A DNA stretch of 64,000 nucleotides from Prosopocoilus inquinatus (Eukaryota; Arthropoda; Insecta; Coleoptera; Lucanidae). The notes under the pieces were generated by a model. It ran no database searches. It worked only from the letters and a program-made list of their open reading frames with translations, and was not told the origin of the DNA. The DNA lies in NCBI GenBank assembly GCA_036172665.1, contig CM069872.1:37868101-37932100 (forward strand), written 5' to 3'. Numbering within the stretch: position 1 is the stretch's first letter; the number at the start of each line of letters is the position of its first letter. Below are positions 1-11,782 of the stretch, one piece after another. Made by a program: the position numbers and the translations under genes.

Positions 1-334
1 CATTGCCCAATATGGGTCTTATTTTAAGTTGTTTTAACTTGGATAATAAATCGGCCTTTTTGTTTATATCGATGCGACCGTCGTTGACTGTGAATGTTAA
101 AAATTTGATTGAATTTATTTACGCGTTAATAGTAAACACATGCGTCGGTTTTCTTTGTCGGCCAATTTCAAAAGAGTGCCAGCTGATGCTGTTTCGTTTC
201 GTCTCTGTTGATTGGACAGACAGCATTCATAATTGAAAACTTCCGCCCACAATAACTTTATATCCGTAGATACGTATTTCGGCAGGTAAGCTGCCATCTA
301 TTAATTTAATTTAATTGCAACTAAATTATATTAT
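1..334. other. Unassigned stretch at window edge
   Basis: The minus strand of 115-297 can be read as a 60-residue peptide with fairly balanced composition (starts MAAYLPKYVSTDIKLLWAEV). The reading frame is cut at both ends and I do not recognise the family. It could be the edge of a retroelement protein that continues outside the window. No promoter or splice signal is evident. Confidence 0.3.
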
Positions 335-2770
335 TTCGAACTTTATCACCATACATCTCTTGTTGACTGGACATATTTGAATAATCACTCCAATATTGAT
401 AACTTGGTTCAACATTTCTATGATATTTTGAACAACTTATTTAACAAATTTGTTCCCAGTTATCCCACTGTTCGCGGTCGAAGAACTTTTTGACCCCGAT
501 TCACGACTGCAATTATTAACAATATTAGTTTAAAATCTTTCTATCATAAAAAATCACTAAGATAATACTATATTACGTGTACCACAATTTTGTAACATAC
601 CGTAAACTTATCAAAAAGCAAATATGTAAATATAAATACTGGGTGTCTCATAACATATGGAGGAGATTAAAAGGGCAGCTAGAGGAGATCAATTTAAAGC
701 TTCTTTCCCAATATTTTTTTTGGTAAAAAAAACAATAACTAAAAAGTTACAAGCGTTTAAAGTGAAATTACTTAAGAAACAAAAGTTACTACCTAGAGTA
801 ATATTACAAGTTTCAAATTCAAATTTGGGGTAAAAATTAATTGTATACTGATTTACATGAAACAACTATTTAAAAAAATGTAGTCACACAAAAGTTGCGT
901 CTATTTCATGTTTTCTCTTAATGCCCAAAAACGGATTTTCGTAATGCTGTGCGCCGCCTGCTAATTAAAAACAAAACTAGGAAACAGATTAACATAGACG
1001 TTTTATGAATGAATGAATTTTGATTAAATAAAAAGCCATAGGTGAAATAAAGAAGAAATTAAGATAGTTAAACTACTGTAACTTTCTTATTATTGGGTTT
1101 TGGTCAAAAGCGAATTAAGAAAAAAAGCTTTATTTTGATCTCATACAGCTCTCCTTTCAATCTCCTCCGTATGTTATGAGACACCCAGTATATGTATAAA
1201 CAATATTCACTGCTCCTTAATTGACAATCCTAAAAGATTCTGGTCCTACGTTAGATCTAAAAAAGATAGCTTGAGAATTCCTGGTTGTATGCTGGTAATT
1301 TACTTGACAGTCCGCAAATGATTGTTGACGGTTTTGCTTCTTTGTTTGAATCAGTGTTTACTCCACCGTCTACCTCCTCTACACTCACTTTCGACAACTG
1401 TAACAGCCTTTTCACTTTCTTAGATTCCAAAGAGATCACTGAAGAGGACATACTCCATGCCTTATTTAAATAAAAAAAAAACTCTTTGACTACTGGACAT
1501 GACCAATTTTTCAGATTTTACTGAAGGATTGTAAATTTGCGTTTGTGAAATCTTTATATCCTAGTTCCTATGATCTTAGGCATTCATTAAAACTTCTGCT
1601 GCAATCGTATCTTTTAAACAGATAGCAGCCAGTTTATTAATGGTTTTTCTTCTCGTACTTACACTGCATTTCCTCGTATTCCTCAAGGACCTCTTCTTTT
1701 TATACTTTTCATAAATGATCTTCCCTTGTCCTTTACTAAACATAGCAATGTGCGCCGACGATGCCAAATTATTTCTTGTTGTTGATAGCCAAGAAAATGC
1801 CCTTCTTCTTCAAAAGAATTTAAGTTCCCTTTCTGACTGGTGTACTCTCTAACTGACTCGCTTTAAATGTTGACAAATACAAAACCATTTCCTTCTCGAG
1901 TAAAAAATGCAATTTTTCGTTTCACTATGAACCAAATGGTCAATACTTGAAATATTCCACTGTTGTTAAATATCTCGGCGTTCTTTTTGACGACCGTCTT
2001 CTGTTTAATCATCAAGTCAATGATATTGCAGCTCTTTTGGACTTTATCGTCAGGCACGCTCGTGACCTCACTAATCCCGCTGCCTTAATTGTTCCCTTTA
2101 ACGGTTTCATTCTTTCCGACTTCAGTGCGCATCCCTAATTTGGTATCCCATTTATAATTGCCACACAGATGTCCTTGAACAAATTTAGCGCAGGTTTCTT
2201 AAGTTTCTTTGGTTTAATAAATATGGTGTGTATCCTCCTAAAGGTGTTCCTTCCTACTTACGGTTTTTAATAGCTTATCGCTTGTTCATAGGAGACATAT
2301 CTCGGCTTTGCTTTTCTTACATAAGTTGATCCACAATCAAGTTGATGTCGCTCTCTTGGAAAAACTTGATTTTCATGTACCGCGCATTACTCTTTGACTT
2401 TTTATTTGCTTACACTGAATACCAATGCTTTAGTACATTCTCCTATTTATATTCCCTCTACCCTTTACAATCATCTTTATAGCAACATTGGTATCTTCAG
2501 TCTAAATGTCGTCAGCTTTAGAAAGAGTTTGGTGAATTTCTATACTCACTCTCCTCTTATCTCTTCTTAACCACTTCCTTTTTTACGTTCGCCGTGCCTT
2601 TCACTTCCTTATTTACTTACTTCCTTCATTTGTTTGTCTCATTACTCCTCTTTTTTTGGTCTTTTCACTCCTCCCTAATTTTAGTTTTAGTTTTAGATGT
2701 AGCGTTTGTTATTTTCTATTGCTTTTTTGCTCTGTAATTGTTTTTTTATGACATATTATTATTAAAAGTT
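335..2770 (+). pseudogene. Jockey-like LINE relic, interrupted by a MITE
   Basis: Translating the plus strand in shifting frames gives the layout of a Jockey-clade non-LTR retrotransposon. Near 370-490 comes the linker after the endonuclease (VDWTYLNNHSNIDNLVQHFY). After the MITE comes the block with KRFWSYVRSKKDSLRIPG (about 1220-1290), then a pre-RT stretch in frame at 1285-1473. Near 1700-1850 lies the RT core with a FINDLPLSF-type segment and a CADDAKLFLVVDS motif (the YADD box). Near 1930-2090 is a thumb-like YLGVLFDDRL segment. The 3' part is pyrimidine-rich and ends in an ATTATTATTAAAAG tail near 2755-2770. Many stops and frameshifts make it dead. It would have encoded the endonuclease/RT of target-primed retrotransposition. 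The 5' end is missing. Confidence 0.85.
639..1188. mobile_element. 550-bp TA-MITE inserted in the LINE
   Basis: The ends are inverted copies of about 30 bases: CTGGGTGTCTCATAACATAT on the left and its reverse complement at the right end, with one mismatch. TA dinucleotides at 637-638 and 1189-1190 form the target duplication. The LINE reading continues on both sides, so the MITE inserted later. It has no coding capacity. TA targeting points to mobilisation by a Tc1/mariner transposase. None of the transposases in this window has these ends. Confidence 0.88.
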
Positions 2771-4015
2771 AGAACTTATTTGCTCGTTCTTGATTGAACT
2801 AGTGAATGCTTTTGTACTACTGTGTTGTTCGTACTTAAATTTTCTATTTATGCCAAAGTCGATTAAGAAGATCAATAGAGGTACTGATTTTAAAAATGCG
2901 ACCTTCACCTTCACCCACTCACGTCTCTTCAATTTTCAAATACCATACTTTGTTAATTTTTTCTGTACAGAATTCCAGTTTCTTATAACCTTGAGATCTG
3001 TTCTTTGTCGTTTTAAGCTGTTTTTTTTTTGCCTACTATGAGAAATGATCGGATTATTCGTTTGCTAGGAACAGAAATTTCACTTTGTAAATACATCTCG
3101 ACATTAATTTTCCATTCAGGGCGACATGATAACTGTCACAGAACGAGGGCCATAAATCCATTATTTATATTTTTGTTGTCTCATCAATCACGCGCGGTAC
3201 AAAACGACGCGATGTCACTGCTGCATTTGGGATGCTAATGACATAACAAATTTCTTTTTTGCCCCGTAATTTTCCTCATTTAGTAAAAACAGAGAGCGTA
3301 CGCCTTAAAAGCGGACTCGCTCGTCGTTCAATTTTTCTAATATTTCGCTTAAAGACTATTTACGGGGTTCAAGTGCTGTTTTAGCTCCCCCGTCGCGAAC
3401 AGAAATTACGCGCGCGGAGACAAAGCGAAAAAAAGGAGGATTTAACAAATTAATTGCATTCTCCCAGCCTTCTCGACGCGCGCAAAAAATTAAACCTCTT
3501 AGTATTCCAGTTTTAATAAAATGTAACGCGTTCTGAGGTTGCAATTTAATTTCAGCACTCGTCACTTAGTCTCGTCGAGCGAGCAGAAAGAACAGCTCTC
3601 GCGTTATTATTGATGGTGCTGTGGGAGCATCATTAATAATAAGAGCACCACATACGAGGACACTGTTTTATTCCTCCTTTTCCTCATCCTACTACAATAT
3701 ATCCTCGACCCCTTTAACACGCTTTTACAATTACAACCCACTCGGCATTTACATCCTATTCAATCGATAAAGAATTTTTTGCGAGATTGCAAGAAATAAT
3801 GCTGTTGCTTTGAATCATCAATTTGGGCTTATAAGTCCAAAGTAATTAAAATTAATTTGTCAGGCAAGGAAAACCGCCTTAATTTAATAATAGAGGACCC
3901 TTCCGAAAAAAATCGACTGCCTTGTTTCCTAATCTAAAGGGGTCACCTATTTTCCTTTAACATTTAATATCTAGTCACACAAAAAATTTTACGACAACGA
4001 AAATTTTAAGACGCT
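2771..4015. other. Unassigned, no gene seen
   Basis: Mostly unique-looking AT-rich sequence with a slightly GC-richer part at 3030-3650. Open frames of up to 83 codons exist on both strands but have homopolymer-rich, low-complexity translations and no family features. A short hairpin lies at 3595-3650 (cgttattattgatggtgc and a matching inverted stretch). I see no gene. Confidence 0.4.
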
Positions 4016-4520
4016 TTGGGACTTTGCTGTAACTTATTAACGGGCTGGTAAAATTTAGAGGTTCTTTAAAATTTAAAATATAGTTCTATGATTGGTTATT
4101 ATCGTAGCAACAAAATTTAACACCCCTTTAAGGCTAGTCAGACCCACCTAAAAAGCTGTTTTTCCTTTTTTTTCGGTATTAAACTGAACTTCTTCTTAAT
4201 GTGTAATATGTCAAAATACGCGCCTTTTAAATCTGTAGGGGGTTAAACTAATTTCATTATCGAAGTAAATTATACTCCGCTGTTATTTTGAGAAACACTA
4301 TTTTTTAATTTCTTTTTTCGTATTTTCGATGTCTAAATAAACAGCAAATTAAAATAAATTTATTACAGTAGTAAAGAATGTAATTCTAGAGGGGGCCCAA
4401 TTAATATTAATGCCTATAAGAAATAAATTATTTAAATATCGTGGTTAATGTTAATACTCGTATATTTCGAAATTTAACAATTATTAGACCAAGAAAATAC
4501 GACCACTTAAACGACATGTA

Positions 4521-5868
4521 CCGTGCCTTCAATTGAATTCCTCATTAAAGTAAGCTGTGATTTTTTTATGAAGTTGGCGACACAATTCTAGAGAAAACAG
4601 TTGTCATTAACTGTCAGTACTGATCATAACATCAAATAGAAACACAACATTAAAGTTTAAAGTAGATGCTCAAAGTGCTCTCCTTCAGCTTGAATACATA
4701 AGCGTACTCTGCGTTTCATGTTTTCAAACCCGCTTGCTAAGTGTTCGAGGGTTATGTTAGCACACACATCTGTAGTGCCCGCACGAAGTTCTTCGATTGT
4801 GTGACGCGTAGTTCTAAAAACTGTGTTTTTCATGTGCGGATAAATGAAGTAATCCATAATTGTGAGATCCGGAGACCTTGCAGGAAAATTCACAATCCGA
4901 TTATCGAAAAACTGCTGCAGGAAAGTCATTGTTTGATGAGCTGTGTGGGCAGTAGCATTGTCTTGCTGAAAAAATCCCTTCTGTAAGTTCATCATCATGC
5001 AGTTGATTAATGAAAGGTTCTAATAACTCATTTCGGTATCTTTGCAGCAGTTACTGAGTCGTTACAAATATTGGTCCGATGATACGCCTTCTTGACACTA
5101 CTAGCCAAACACCAATTTTTAATGGATGTAATAGAGTTTTCACAAATTCATGCGGATTTTCTGCTGACCATATTCTCATATTCTGTTATTCTGTTTATTT
5201 AAATACCCTGAGAGATGAAACCAGGCCTCATCGGAAAAGAAACACTTGTCAAAAATGTCGTCGTTGTTTAAGTTATCAAGAAACCACTGACAATATTCTG
5301 TTCTTCTGTGAAAATCTACTGGCCTGAGTTCGTGGACTGCTTGAATCTTATATGGATAAGCTTTAAGTCTTTTTTAAGAATAGTGTGACATGTTCTCACT
5401 GATAGCTGAACTTCTTGTGAAAGTTTCGCAATAAATTTCTTGGGAGAGTGTTCCATTCGATCCCGAACATCTTCAATGCAGGCTGCAGTCCTTTTCTTAG
5501 CTGCTCCGCTCCCTGTTTTGCGACCAAGTGATCTTGTTTCACGAAATTTAAGAACACAAGCATGGATATGTTTAACTAGCTGTTCATAAGTAATAGCAAA
5601 ATTAGGAAACTGCTGTCGTAACTTCTGTACACACTGATTAATTGAATAAACTAACTATCCATTTTCTATTCTACCGGTTTGAAAATAACTTTCAACAATA
5701 AATATTTTCTGCTGTAATTCTAACATTTTGAATTAATTGAAAATACAAAGTGTCAATTTGACATTTGTTTAATTAAATAATTTAACAGCTATCAGTGCTG
5801 CAAGTCTTAGGAGAAAAAAACAGTGAAATCATAGCCCACTTTGATAAGGAATTCAATTGAAGGCATGG
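4521..5868 (-). mobile_element. Mariner/Tc1-type element, 1348 bp
   Basis: The terminal inverted repeats are about 43 bases, beginning CCGTGCCTTCAATTGAATTC on the left and matching the complement of the right end with few differences. TA lies directly outside both ends (4519-4520, 5869-5870). It encodes a transposase on the minus strand and sits inside the TTAA element. Length and structure are normal for the superfamily. Confidence 0.93.
4657..5726 (-). pseudogene. Broken Tc1/mariner-superfamily transposase
   Basis: On the minus strand the protein starts MLELQQKIFIVESYFQTGRI (ATG at 5724-5726). It continues through a helix-turn-helix region and the first catalytic block (FFSDEAWFHLSGYLNKQN, about 5200), then QQDNATAHTA and ARSPDLTIMDYF, and ends in HFEHLL. 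The second and third catalytic aspartates are separated by 35 residues as read, shorter than in the related proteins at 17498 and 56085. An in-frame stop lies near residue 25. There is an insertion near 5185 and at least one frameshift before QQD. The enzyme would have cut and joined the element ends at TA sites. It is not functional now. The family resembles insect DDE_3-type transposases. Confidence 0.88.
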
Positions 5869-6153
5869 TACCTAAAACAATGTACTAAAAAGCGACATTA
5901 AAAGTCATTTCAATTTTGATTAATTTATATATTTACATTGCTCTAAATTGCCATTTAGTTCATGACCGTTGCCGCTTGCAGCGATAAATTATACTGCTTT
6001 CTATAAGTAAGAATTCCCCAGATCTAAAAAAAATTCCTAAACTTGGCAACGCGGGTGTACTTCTGGTGGTGTGCGTATTAAGGGGCAAATTTCAAAGTGC
6101 AGGCAGGGTTCGACTAGCCTTAAATTTAACGGTTTTGATACAGAATAGGCCCC

Positions 6154-6272
6154 ATTGGGAACTATTGTGTATCGACTGCTGCTGTGGTAACAACCAAACA
6201 TAAAGCTTTTTGACTGGTTGTTATCATAACAACAAACTTTTAAATTTAACGAAATCGATACAGAATAGCCCC
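6154..6272. mobile_element. Degraded second copy of MITE family A
   Basis: Immediately after the first family-A copy, 6238-6272 repeats the same terminal block (AAATTTAACGAAATCGATACAG followed by AATAGCCCCT). The preceding 80 bases hold the GGTTGTTATCATAACAAC interior seen in the 21184-21329 copy. The left terminus is lost. Two ends in the same orientation suggest tandem insertion or partial duplication. Confidence 0.5.
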
Positions 6273-7489
6273 TAAATATAATTTTGGAACGGTTCTTTGC
6301 GATTTTAATAAGAAACGGACTGTGGCTGATATGTGAATTATCTAGTTGGAAACAGATATCTAATTATCCGGACGTAATTTCAGATAGAGAAAAAAAACCG
6401 CCGACGCAGCTTTTAAAAAAGCTCGCTTTCAGGGTGATCGTGTTTCCGATTGAAATAACATCAAAGATATTCATGTCAGATTAATCCCGCGCCCACACGG
6501 ACGAGACGAGCTCTCCTCGTCGATCAATCATCCCCGAAAAAAGGTGACAAGCGAATTTCACGCATTATTGGCGGCGTTTACCCCTCCAGAAAATAAAACC
6601 ACTTTTAATATTTTTGCATGATAGAATGAGTAATGACGGCTCGCGTTACTGTCAGATAAGAAAACGATCTATTATTTATCTATTGGGGGTGGATGTGCAT
6701 AATCAGGAATTATTGCCGCACCCCTAAAACATCACCCTGATGTGACGTGCACAGGAATTTTCTGTAAAAACTGTGTGTCTTAACGCCTTAACTGCCATCG
6801 TACACATCTTACGCTGATGTAAATGTTGCCTATACTGCAGGCAAATAGAATCATATAAGAACGCAACTGAAACTTGAAACAAATGGTTTCAATCGTAATT
6901 ATTTTATTTTCATAGTAGCAACATTGCGCAACAAAAATATATTAGTTGTAATCTAAAGCAGTGAAAATAATCTGGGAAAATATTTTCCGGCAAACGACTC
7001 GACATACTTCATATTTCCCGTACAACTTTTTTTTTGGTTCTCGTGAGGGCTGGGGCGGAAAACAAAAACGTATGAAATATTATCGGAATTCACTTTGCAC
7101 CCCTGCAAGAAAAAGTAAACAGCATTACGAGAGCATCTCTGCGATTTATCAGCCGTCTCCGGCGGTCAGGCAGAACACCGGTCATGTACGCCCGGAATGA
7201 AGGAAAGAAAACAGAAAAAATTGCTCACGTCCGTTCCTAGTCATATTATTTCGTTATTCCGCTGCAGGCGTTTCAAAAATTTCGCGTCCTTGCCTCCCCC
7301 AGCACTGTTCTAAACTGAAGTGAGATAAAAAAAAAGTACGGAGAAGTTTTTCGGGATTATAGGGGGTGTTTGTGTTTGAGGAGCTTAATTTTTAAAAATG
7401 TCCTTTATAAGCTACTTTGTAATAGAATTTGATTTAAGAAGATGACTTTTTGAGCACTTGCAAGTGAAATAACGTTAATAATAATAATA
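6273..7489. other. Unassigned, no gene seen
   Basis: Unique-looking sequence. Short open frames at 6284-6484 and 6961-7200 have no recognisable family features. 6480-6760 and 7140-7330 are GC-richer than the surroundings and could be older, constrained non-coding sequence, but I cannot show conservation. Confidence 0.35.
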
Positions 7490-7497
7490 GTTATATT

Positions 7498-8881
7498 TAG
7501 TGCTGGCAACCAAATCGGTTTTTTGGATAACCGGTTAACCGGTTTTGGATTATCCGAGGTTTTAAACAAAACCGAAAACCAGTTATCCAGATAACCGGTT
7601 ATCCGGATAATCGGTTATTCGAATATCCAATTATTTGGATAATCGGATATTCGAATATCCAAGTATTTGGATAACCGGATATTCGAATAATATCGGTTCT
7701 TGGATAATCGGATGCTCGAATGACCGGTTATTCGAAGGATGAAAAATATTCAAAAAGCCTCACTACCTGAAATTCAAATAACTGTACACAATTACGTATT
7801 TATTTTTTTCACGCATTTAAAGATAATCTTAGGAATTTGAGAGAGCAAATTTAAAACTCAAATAAAATTGAAAATGTTGGAAGTATTAAACAAAAAAAAC
7901 TGATGGTAAATCTTTCTGTTATGTTCACTACGTAAAAAATTGTAAGTGGTCAAGTGGTACGATCTAATCCACAGATTAGAAGAAGAATTAAAATAATTTT
8001 AGTTTTTGTTGTGAGTAGCCTTTTTGACCGTACCCAACCGTCTTTCGGAGAATTCAAGAAAAGTTTATTGTAGATCATAATACCATAATTTATGGTACAG
8101 ATGTTGTTCGGCACCATAATGAATTTTTACAACACAAAATATTTGCATTACTTTTATGATTTGTTGAACATTGTTCATTAAATAGAACAAGAATAACTGA
8201 CATTTATCTTATTTAACAAAAAGAAAACGAAAACTATTATTAGTGAGTTTGTGTCAAGTTTTAGATGTGTGAGTCCTTAAAAATTAGAAATATAGTTAAT
8301 AGTTTAAAATGGAAATGAGAAGCACAAAATTGAAATGTTTGAAAACATCTTCATCTGAATAAAAACCAGAAACATTAGTGGCGCTCTTGGCTTGGAAATA
8401 ACAAACTCTTAAACCACTAGTACATCGCATTTCCTTCTGTACTATAACCTGTAACGTAGCACGTAATTCATAATTATATTTCAAAAATATGTGGCCATTG
8501 TAAAATTGGCGTTTAGAGATAAAATTCAGTGGAGTCTATTTTTTATAAATCAGTTGTTAATACCTAATTAACCGATTTTCGTTTTTTGAATATATTCAAG
8601 ACAGTTTTTCAAATATCCGAATAGGTCGGTTTTTGGATATTTGAATAGTCGGTTTTTCGAATATCCGAATAATCGGTTTTCGGATATTCAAATATCCGAA
8701 TAATCGGTTTTGGATATTCGGTTTTAACCATTATTTGGATAACCGGTTTCATACAAAACCGGTTTTTGGATATTCGAATAGTCGGTTTTAACCATTATTT
8801 GGATAACCTGTTTTATCCAAAACCGGTTTTTAAAGAAACCGATTATTCGGTTTCAATTTTTTCCGGTTTTTGCCAGCACTA
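7498..8881. mobile_element. Non-autonomous hAT element with terminal repeat arrays
   Basis: An exact 8-base duplication GTTATATT flanks it (7490-7497 and 8882-8889). The ends are inverted: TAGTGCTGGCAA at the left and TTGCCAGCACTA at the right. The 8-base duplication and YAGTGCTGGCAA end are hAT hallmarks. About 240 bases inside the left end (7520-7730) and 320 inside the right end (8565-8870) are dense arrays of variants of CCGGTTATCCGGATAA and TTCGGTTTT, in opposite orientation. The middle (7740-8560) is AT-rich with only short frames. I see no transposase gene. The arrays probably served as transposase binding sites. Confidence 0.92.
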
Positions 8882-8889
8882 GTTATATT

Positions 8890-9328
8890 ATTAATAACTA
8901 TTTTCACCTGTACGATCATTATCATATAAAAGTTTAAGGATCCGAATACACGGACTACTTTTGCCATCTGGGCAAATGTCTTAAGTTTAACTCAGTTTAT
9001 CCGTCAAATACCCGGCTATTATTGGACGGCAAAATTTACAATGCAAAGCAGATACAAGCGTTTACAGGGCTGTCACCATTATTCCACGTCGTGTGGCCTT
9101 TGTGATGAGGTAAATTCCGATTCTCGATACGGTACACACACTTCACCTCATTTAAGAGGAGCACACGCATATAATGAGTGGTCCCTTGAGTCTCCTTTTT
9201 TTGAGAGTTTTACTGTAATTTGAAATAATTTTCATAAGTTATGATATCAAAGGTTTTCTTTTCCTTTTCTTTGTAGTGCACGATATATACTTTTGTTAAA
9301 ATAATTAAAAAAAAAACCTCGATTAAAG
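8890..9328. other. Unassigned, no gene seen
   Basis: Sequence between two hAT elements. A 60-codon frame at 9041-9223 has no recognisable features. Homopolymer A at 9308-9317 precedes the next element. Confidence 0.35.
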
Positions 9329-9800
9329 TAGTGGTGGATTCAGCACTTGAGAGGCCCCAGACGCAATTCAATTTTTTGAGGCCCTCCTTTAAGTATTTTC
9401 GGTATCACTGCAGAGTGCAAGGTTTTTGCTAGTGGCACTAGCTCTAGAGTTAAGGTTAAGGTTGGCAACTTCTAAGTATCGTAAATTGGGACGTCATCTT
9501 TGGACGTTTGGAAAACTGGGACATGTTCAAAAACTCGAGGCCTTTTAAAATTTCATGAAAAAAGAAAGTTAGATTTGCTATGCAATAACACACTCAGCCA
9601 ACCAGTAAGATTGAATACTGTAAGCGCCGACTGTACTCATAAAATTTGTGATTATTCGAAAAAGAAATTTAATATTTTTTTATCGCTTCAAATAGGTAAC
9701 ATTATATCGTTAACTGGTCGCCTATAAACATCATTTCACTTCTCTGAAACAATAACAGATAACGCGCCATTAGTATGGCACTTATACTGTGGCTCAAGTA

Positions 9801-10717
9801 CAAGGTGACTGCGCGAGAATTCCTACCCCCTTTAACTCTTTTATTTTTGATTTTAGGAAAAAAATTCTTAATACAAAACTTAAAGGGACTACTTCAAAGT
9901 TTCTCTGTGTGGTCACAGAAACAGTATTTTATTACGTTTTTCGATTCGAAATAAAATTCTAATGGGACTATATGTATAATAAAACTAATAATGTGGAAGG
10001 TGTCTATAAAATAATTCCTGCTTATTTTTTTTATTTTCTTGTATTTTAGAAAGAAAAAATGATAATAAAGTTTTTGAATTTATTTCAGTACTGCTACAGA
10101 TATTCACAACAAACAATTGAGCGTCGGATACCCAAAAAAATAAACGAAATTTTGGTTTTAAGCAAAACAACATTAAATAAAATTTTACGATTAACATATT
10201 AAATTGATTTACATGTTTTCTAAAAATTAACTTTTTAACTAGAAACGAAAAATATTTTGGAAAAATTGAATTTTAAAAAATGATTAAAAATTTTACGAAA
10301 AACATATTCAAAGCATCTTCAATTTTTTTTACGCAAAGTGGAAATCTTTTTAACATGTTTTGATTCACATCTCTTAGTATAAAAGAATCATTATTAAGTT
10401 TTCTATTTCTAAAATTCCATAATAAAATAAATTAAATAGGAATTATTTTACAGACACCTTCTACATTATTGGTTTTATTATATACGTAGTCTCAGTAGAA
10501 TTTAATTTAGAATCGAAAATCGTAATAATATGCAGGTGTTCCATTAAAGAAAACTTAAGTTTAGTTTATATCTCGTGTATCAGACCATCAATTGTTTTTC
10601 TGTGAGCACACGGAGAAACTTTGAATTCGTCCCGATAAGTTTTGTATTAAACATTTTTTTCCTGAAATCGAAAATAAAGGAGTTAAAGGGGGTAGGAATA
10701 CTCGCATAGTCACCCTG
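9801..10717. mobile_element. Long-TIR TA-MITE (CAGGGTG type)
   Basis: TA at 9799-9800 and 10718-10719 brackets the element. The inverted arms extend well over 100 bases: the left begins CAAGGTGACTGCGCGAGAAT and the right is the complement of CAGGGTGACTATGCGAGTAT, followed by the shared TCCTACCCCCTTTAACTC block. A second inverted block near 9990-10015 and 10440-10475 continues the palindrome. There is no transposase coding. It shares the CAGGGTG-type terminus with 29453-30495, 44883-45849 and 58545-58677, but the interiors differ. Confidence 0.88.
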
Positions 10718-10825
10718 TACGTTTGAAGATTCGAATGTCGTGGCCGAGGTACCTTTCAAGATACTGTAAAAAAAGCTGTCAATCACAGAGCGAAACGCCA
10801 GCTTACTACTCAATTTAATATATTT

Positions 10826-11090
10826 TATAATAAATTTAATATTTTCTTATCGCTTCAAACTGCCAATTTGTTATATAATCAATTATAATTCCAAACGCAA
10901 CCTTGCCTTTCATTGGTTGCCTGCAGGCGTCACGTCATTTCTCTCAAAACAGTAAAAAATAACACTGTTAGTACGGTGCTTACGCTATGGCTGAGGTGCA
11001 TTTCAAGATTCCAATGCCTTGACCGAGGTACATTTCATGATTCCAATGTCTTGGGCGAGGTACATTTCAAGATTCAAGTGTTAAAACATA
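10826..11090 (+). repeat. Direct repeat and 32-base tandem units inside the hAT
   Basis: 10826-10995 repeats 9664-9798 in the same orientation (both start AAATTTAATATTTT, then TTATCGCTTCAAA). From 10995 a unit of about 32 bases is repeated nearly three times, each copy containing GAGGTRCATTTCAWGATTC. The inner MITE sits after the first long copy. This indicates internal duplication of the hAT before the MITE arrived. Confidence 0.6.
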
Positions 11091-11782
11091 ATCAGGCTTG
11101 AGATGTTTCGGGTAGGGTTGCCAACTTTTAAATTTCGTAAGTCGGGTCGAATTTGATTTTTTTGTAGCGGCGCATATTATACATTAAACAATGACTTATT
11201 CTTCAAATTGAAAGGTTATTTATTTACTCGTTACGTTTACTAATAAATTTACAAAAAAAAGTTTACTAATAAATTTACAAAAAAAGGAATAGACAACGAC
11301 TAAAAAATAATTGGGATGCCGGACGTATTACAAAATGCGGGGACGGTTGGCAACCCTGTGTAGATTTGATGTTGTATCTCTAATTATTTTGATTGCACTA
11401 CAAAAAGTTGAAAAAGACCTAGTGACGAAGCTATCAAATCGATAAAGAAACATTGAGTGCTGTTTCCTATTTTAATAGTGTACGTTCGAGGAGTGAGGCT
11501 TGAGGCCCCCTTGATTTAAAGGGTTCCAGCCGCGCACCTCATGCGCCTGCACTAAAATCCGCCACTGAATTCAAGGCAACCACTTTAAAAATACAGGGCG
11601 TTTAATGATTAATTTTTAACATTTTGTTTCTACTTAACAAGTATGAAAAAATTCGTATACTAAACTAGAGAGACATTTTGGAGGTCACGAATTTTTTTTT
11701 TGTTCAGCCTGTGGTAGGTGCCCATTGTGTCTTATGTCATTGACTTATCAAGTTCTCCTCGTCATTGATGGAGAAACAGCAA

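Larger units (their letters stand above)
4132..6119. mobile_element. TTAA-targeting non-autonomous element
   Basis: The direct repeat TTAA occurs at 4128-4131 and 6120-6123. The termini are inverted: GGCTAGTCAGACCC at the left, and the complement of GGCTAGTCGAACCC at the right (12 of 14 match). After subtracting the mariner-like element inside, the element is about 640 bases with no coding sequence. TTAA target sites are typical of the piggyBac superfamily, but the GGCTAGTC terminus is not the usual CCC-type piggyBac end, so the superfamily is an inference. Confidence 0.72.
4016..6153. mobile_element. Short MITE (family A), split by a later insertion
   Basis: The left half (4016-4131) and right half (6120-6153) join into a MITE of roughly 150 bases. 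It matches copies at 21184-21329 and 34658-34767: one end has a CTGTAACTTATTAACG box, the middle has AACAAAATTTAAC, and the other end has GATACAGAATAGGCCCC. Removing 4132-6119 and one TTAA restores the family consensus across the junction, which supports the nested reading. The left terminus has decayed and its target duplication is not recognisable. Confidence 0.75.
9329..11567. mobile_element. Old hAT (Tip100-like ends) holding a MITE
   Basis: The left end TAGTGGTGGATTCAG and the right end CCGCCACTG are inverted relatives of the CAGTGGCGGATT terminus common in the Tip100 branch of hAT. The flanks GATTAAAG (9321-9328) and AATTCAAG (11568-11575) agree at 6 of 8 positions, as expected of an aged 8-base duplication. 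Subterminal GAGGCCCC / GGGGCCTC boxes are also inverted. Without the inner MITE it is about 1.3 kb and non-coding. Confidence 0.75.

Noticed and set aside
3362..3700. Possible gene in the GC-richer stretch with a hairpin
   Set aside because: No frame with family features, no splice pattern, and the hairpin is short. Left as unassigned.
5079..5327. 82-codon plus-strand frame with Cys and His residues (zinc-finger-like)
   Set aside because: Antisense to the first catalytic block of the mariner-type transposase on the minus strand.
7520..8870. CRISPR-like or satellite array of CCGGTTATCC motifs
   Set aside because: Units are irregular, lie only at the two ends of one element with a perfect 8-base target duplication, and mirror each other, so they are hAT subterminal repeats.
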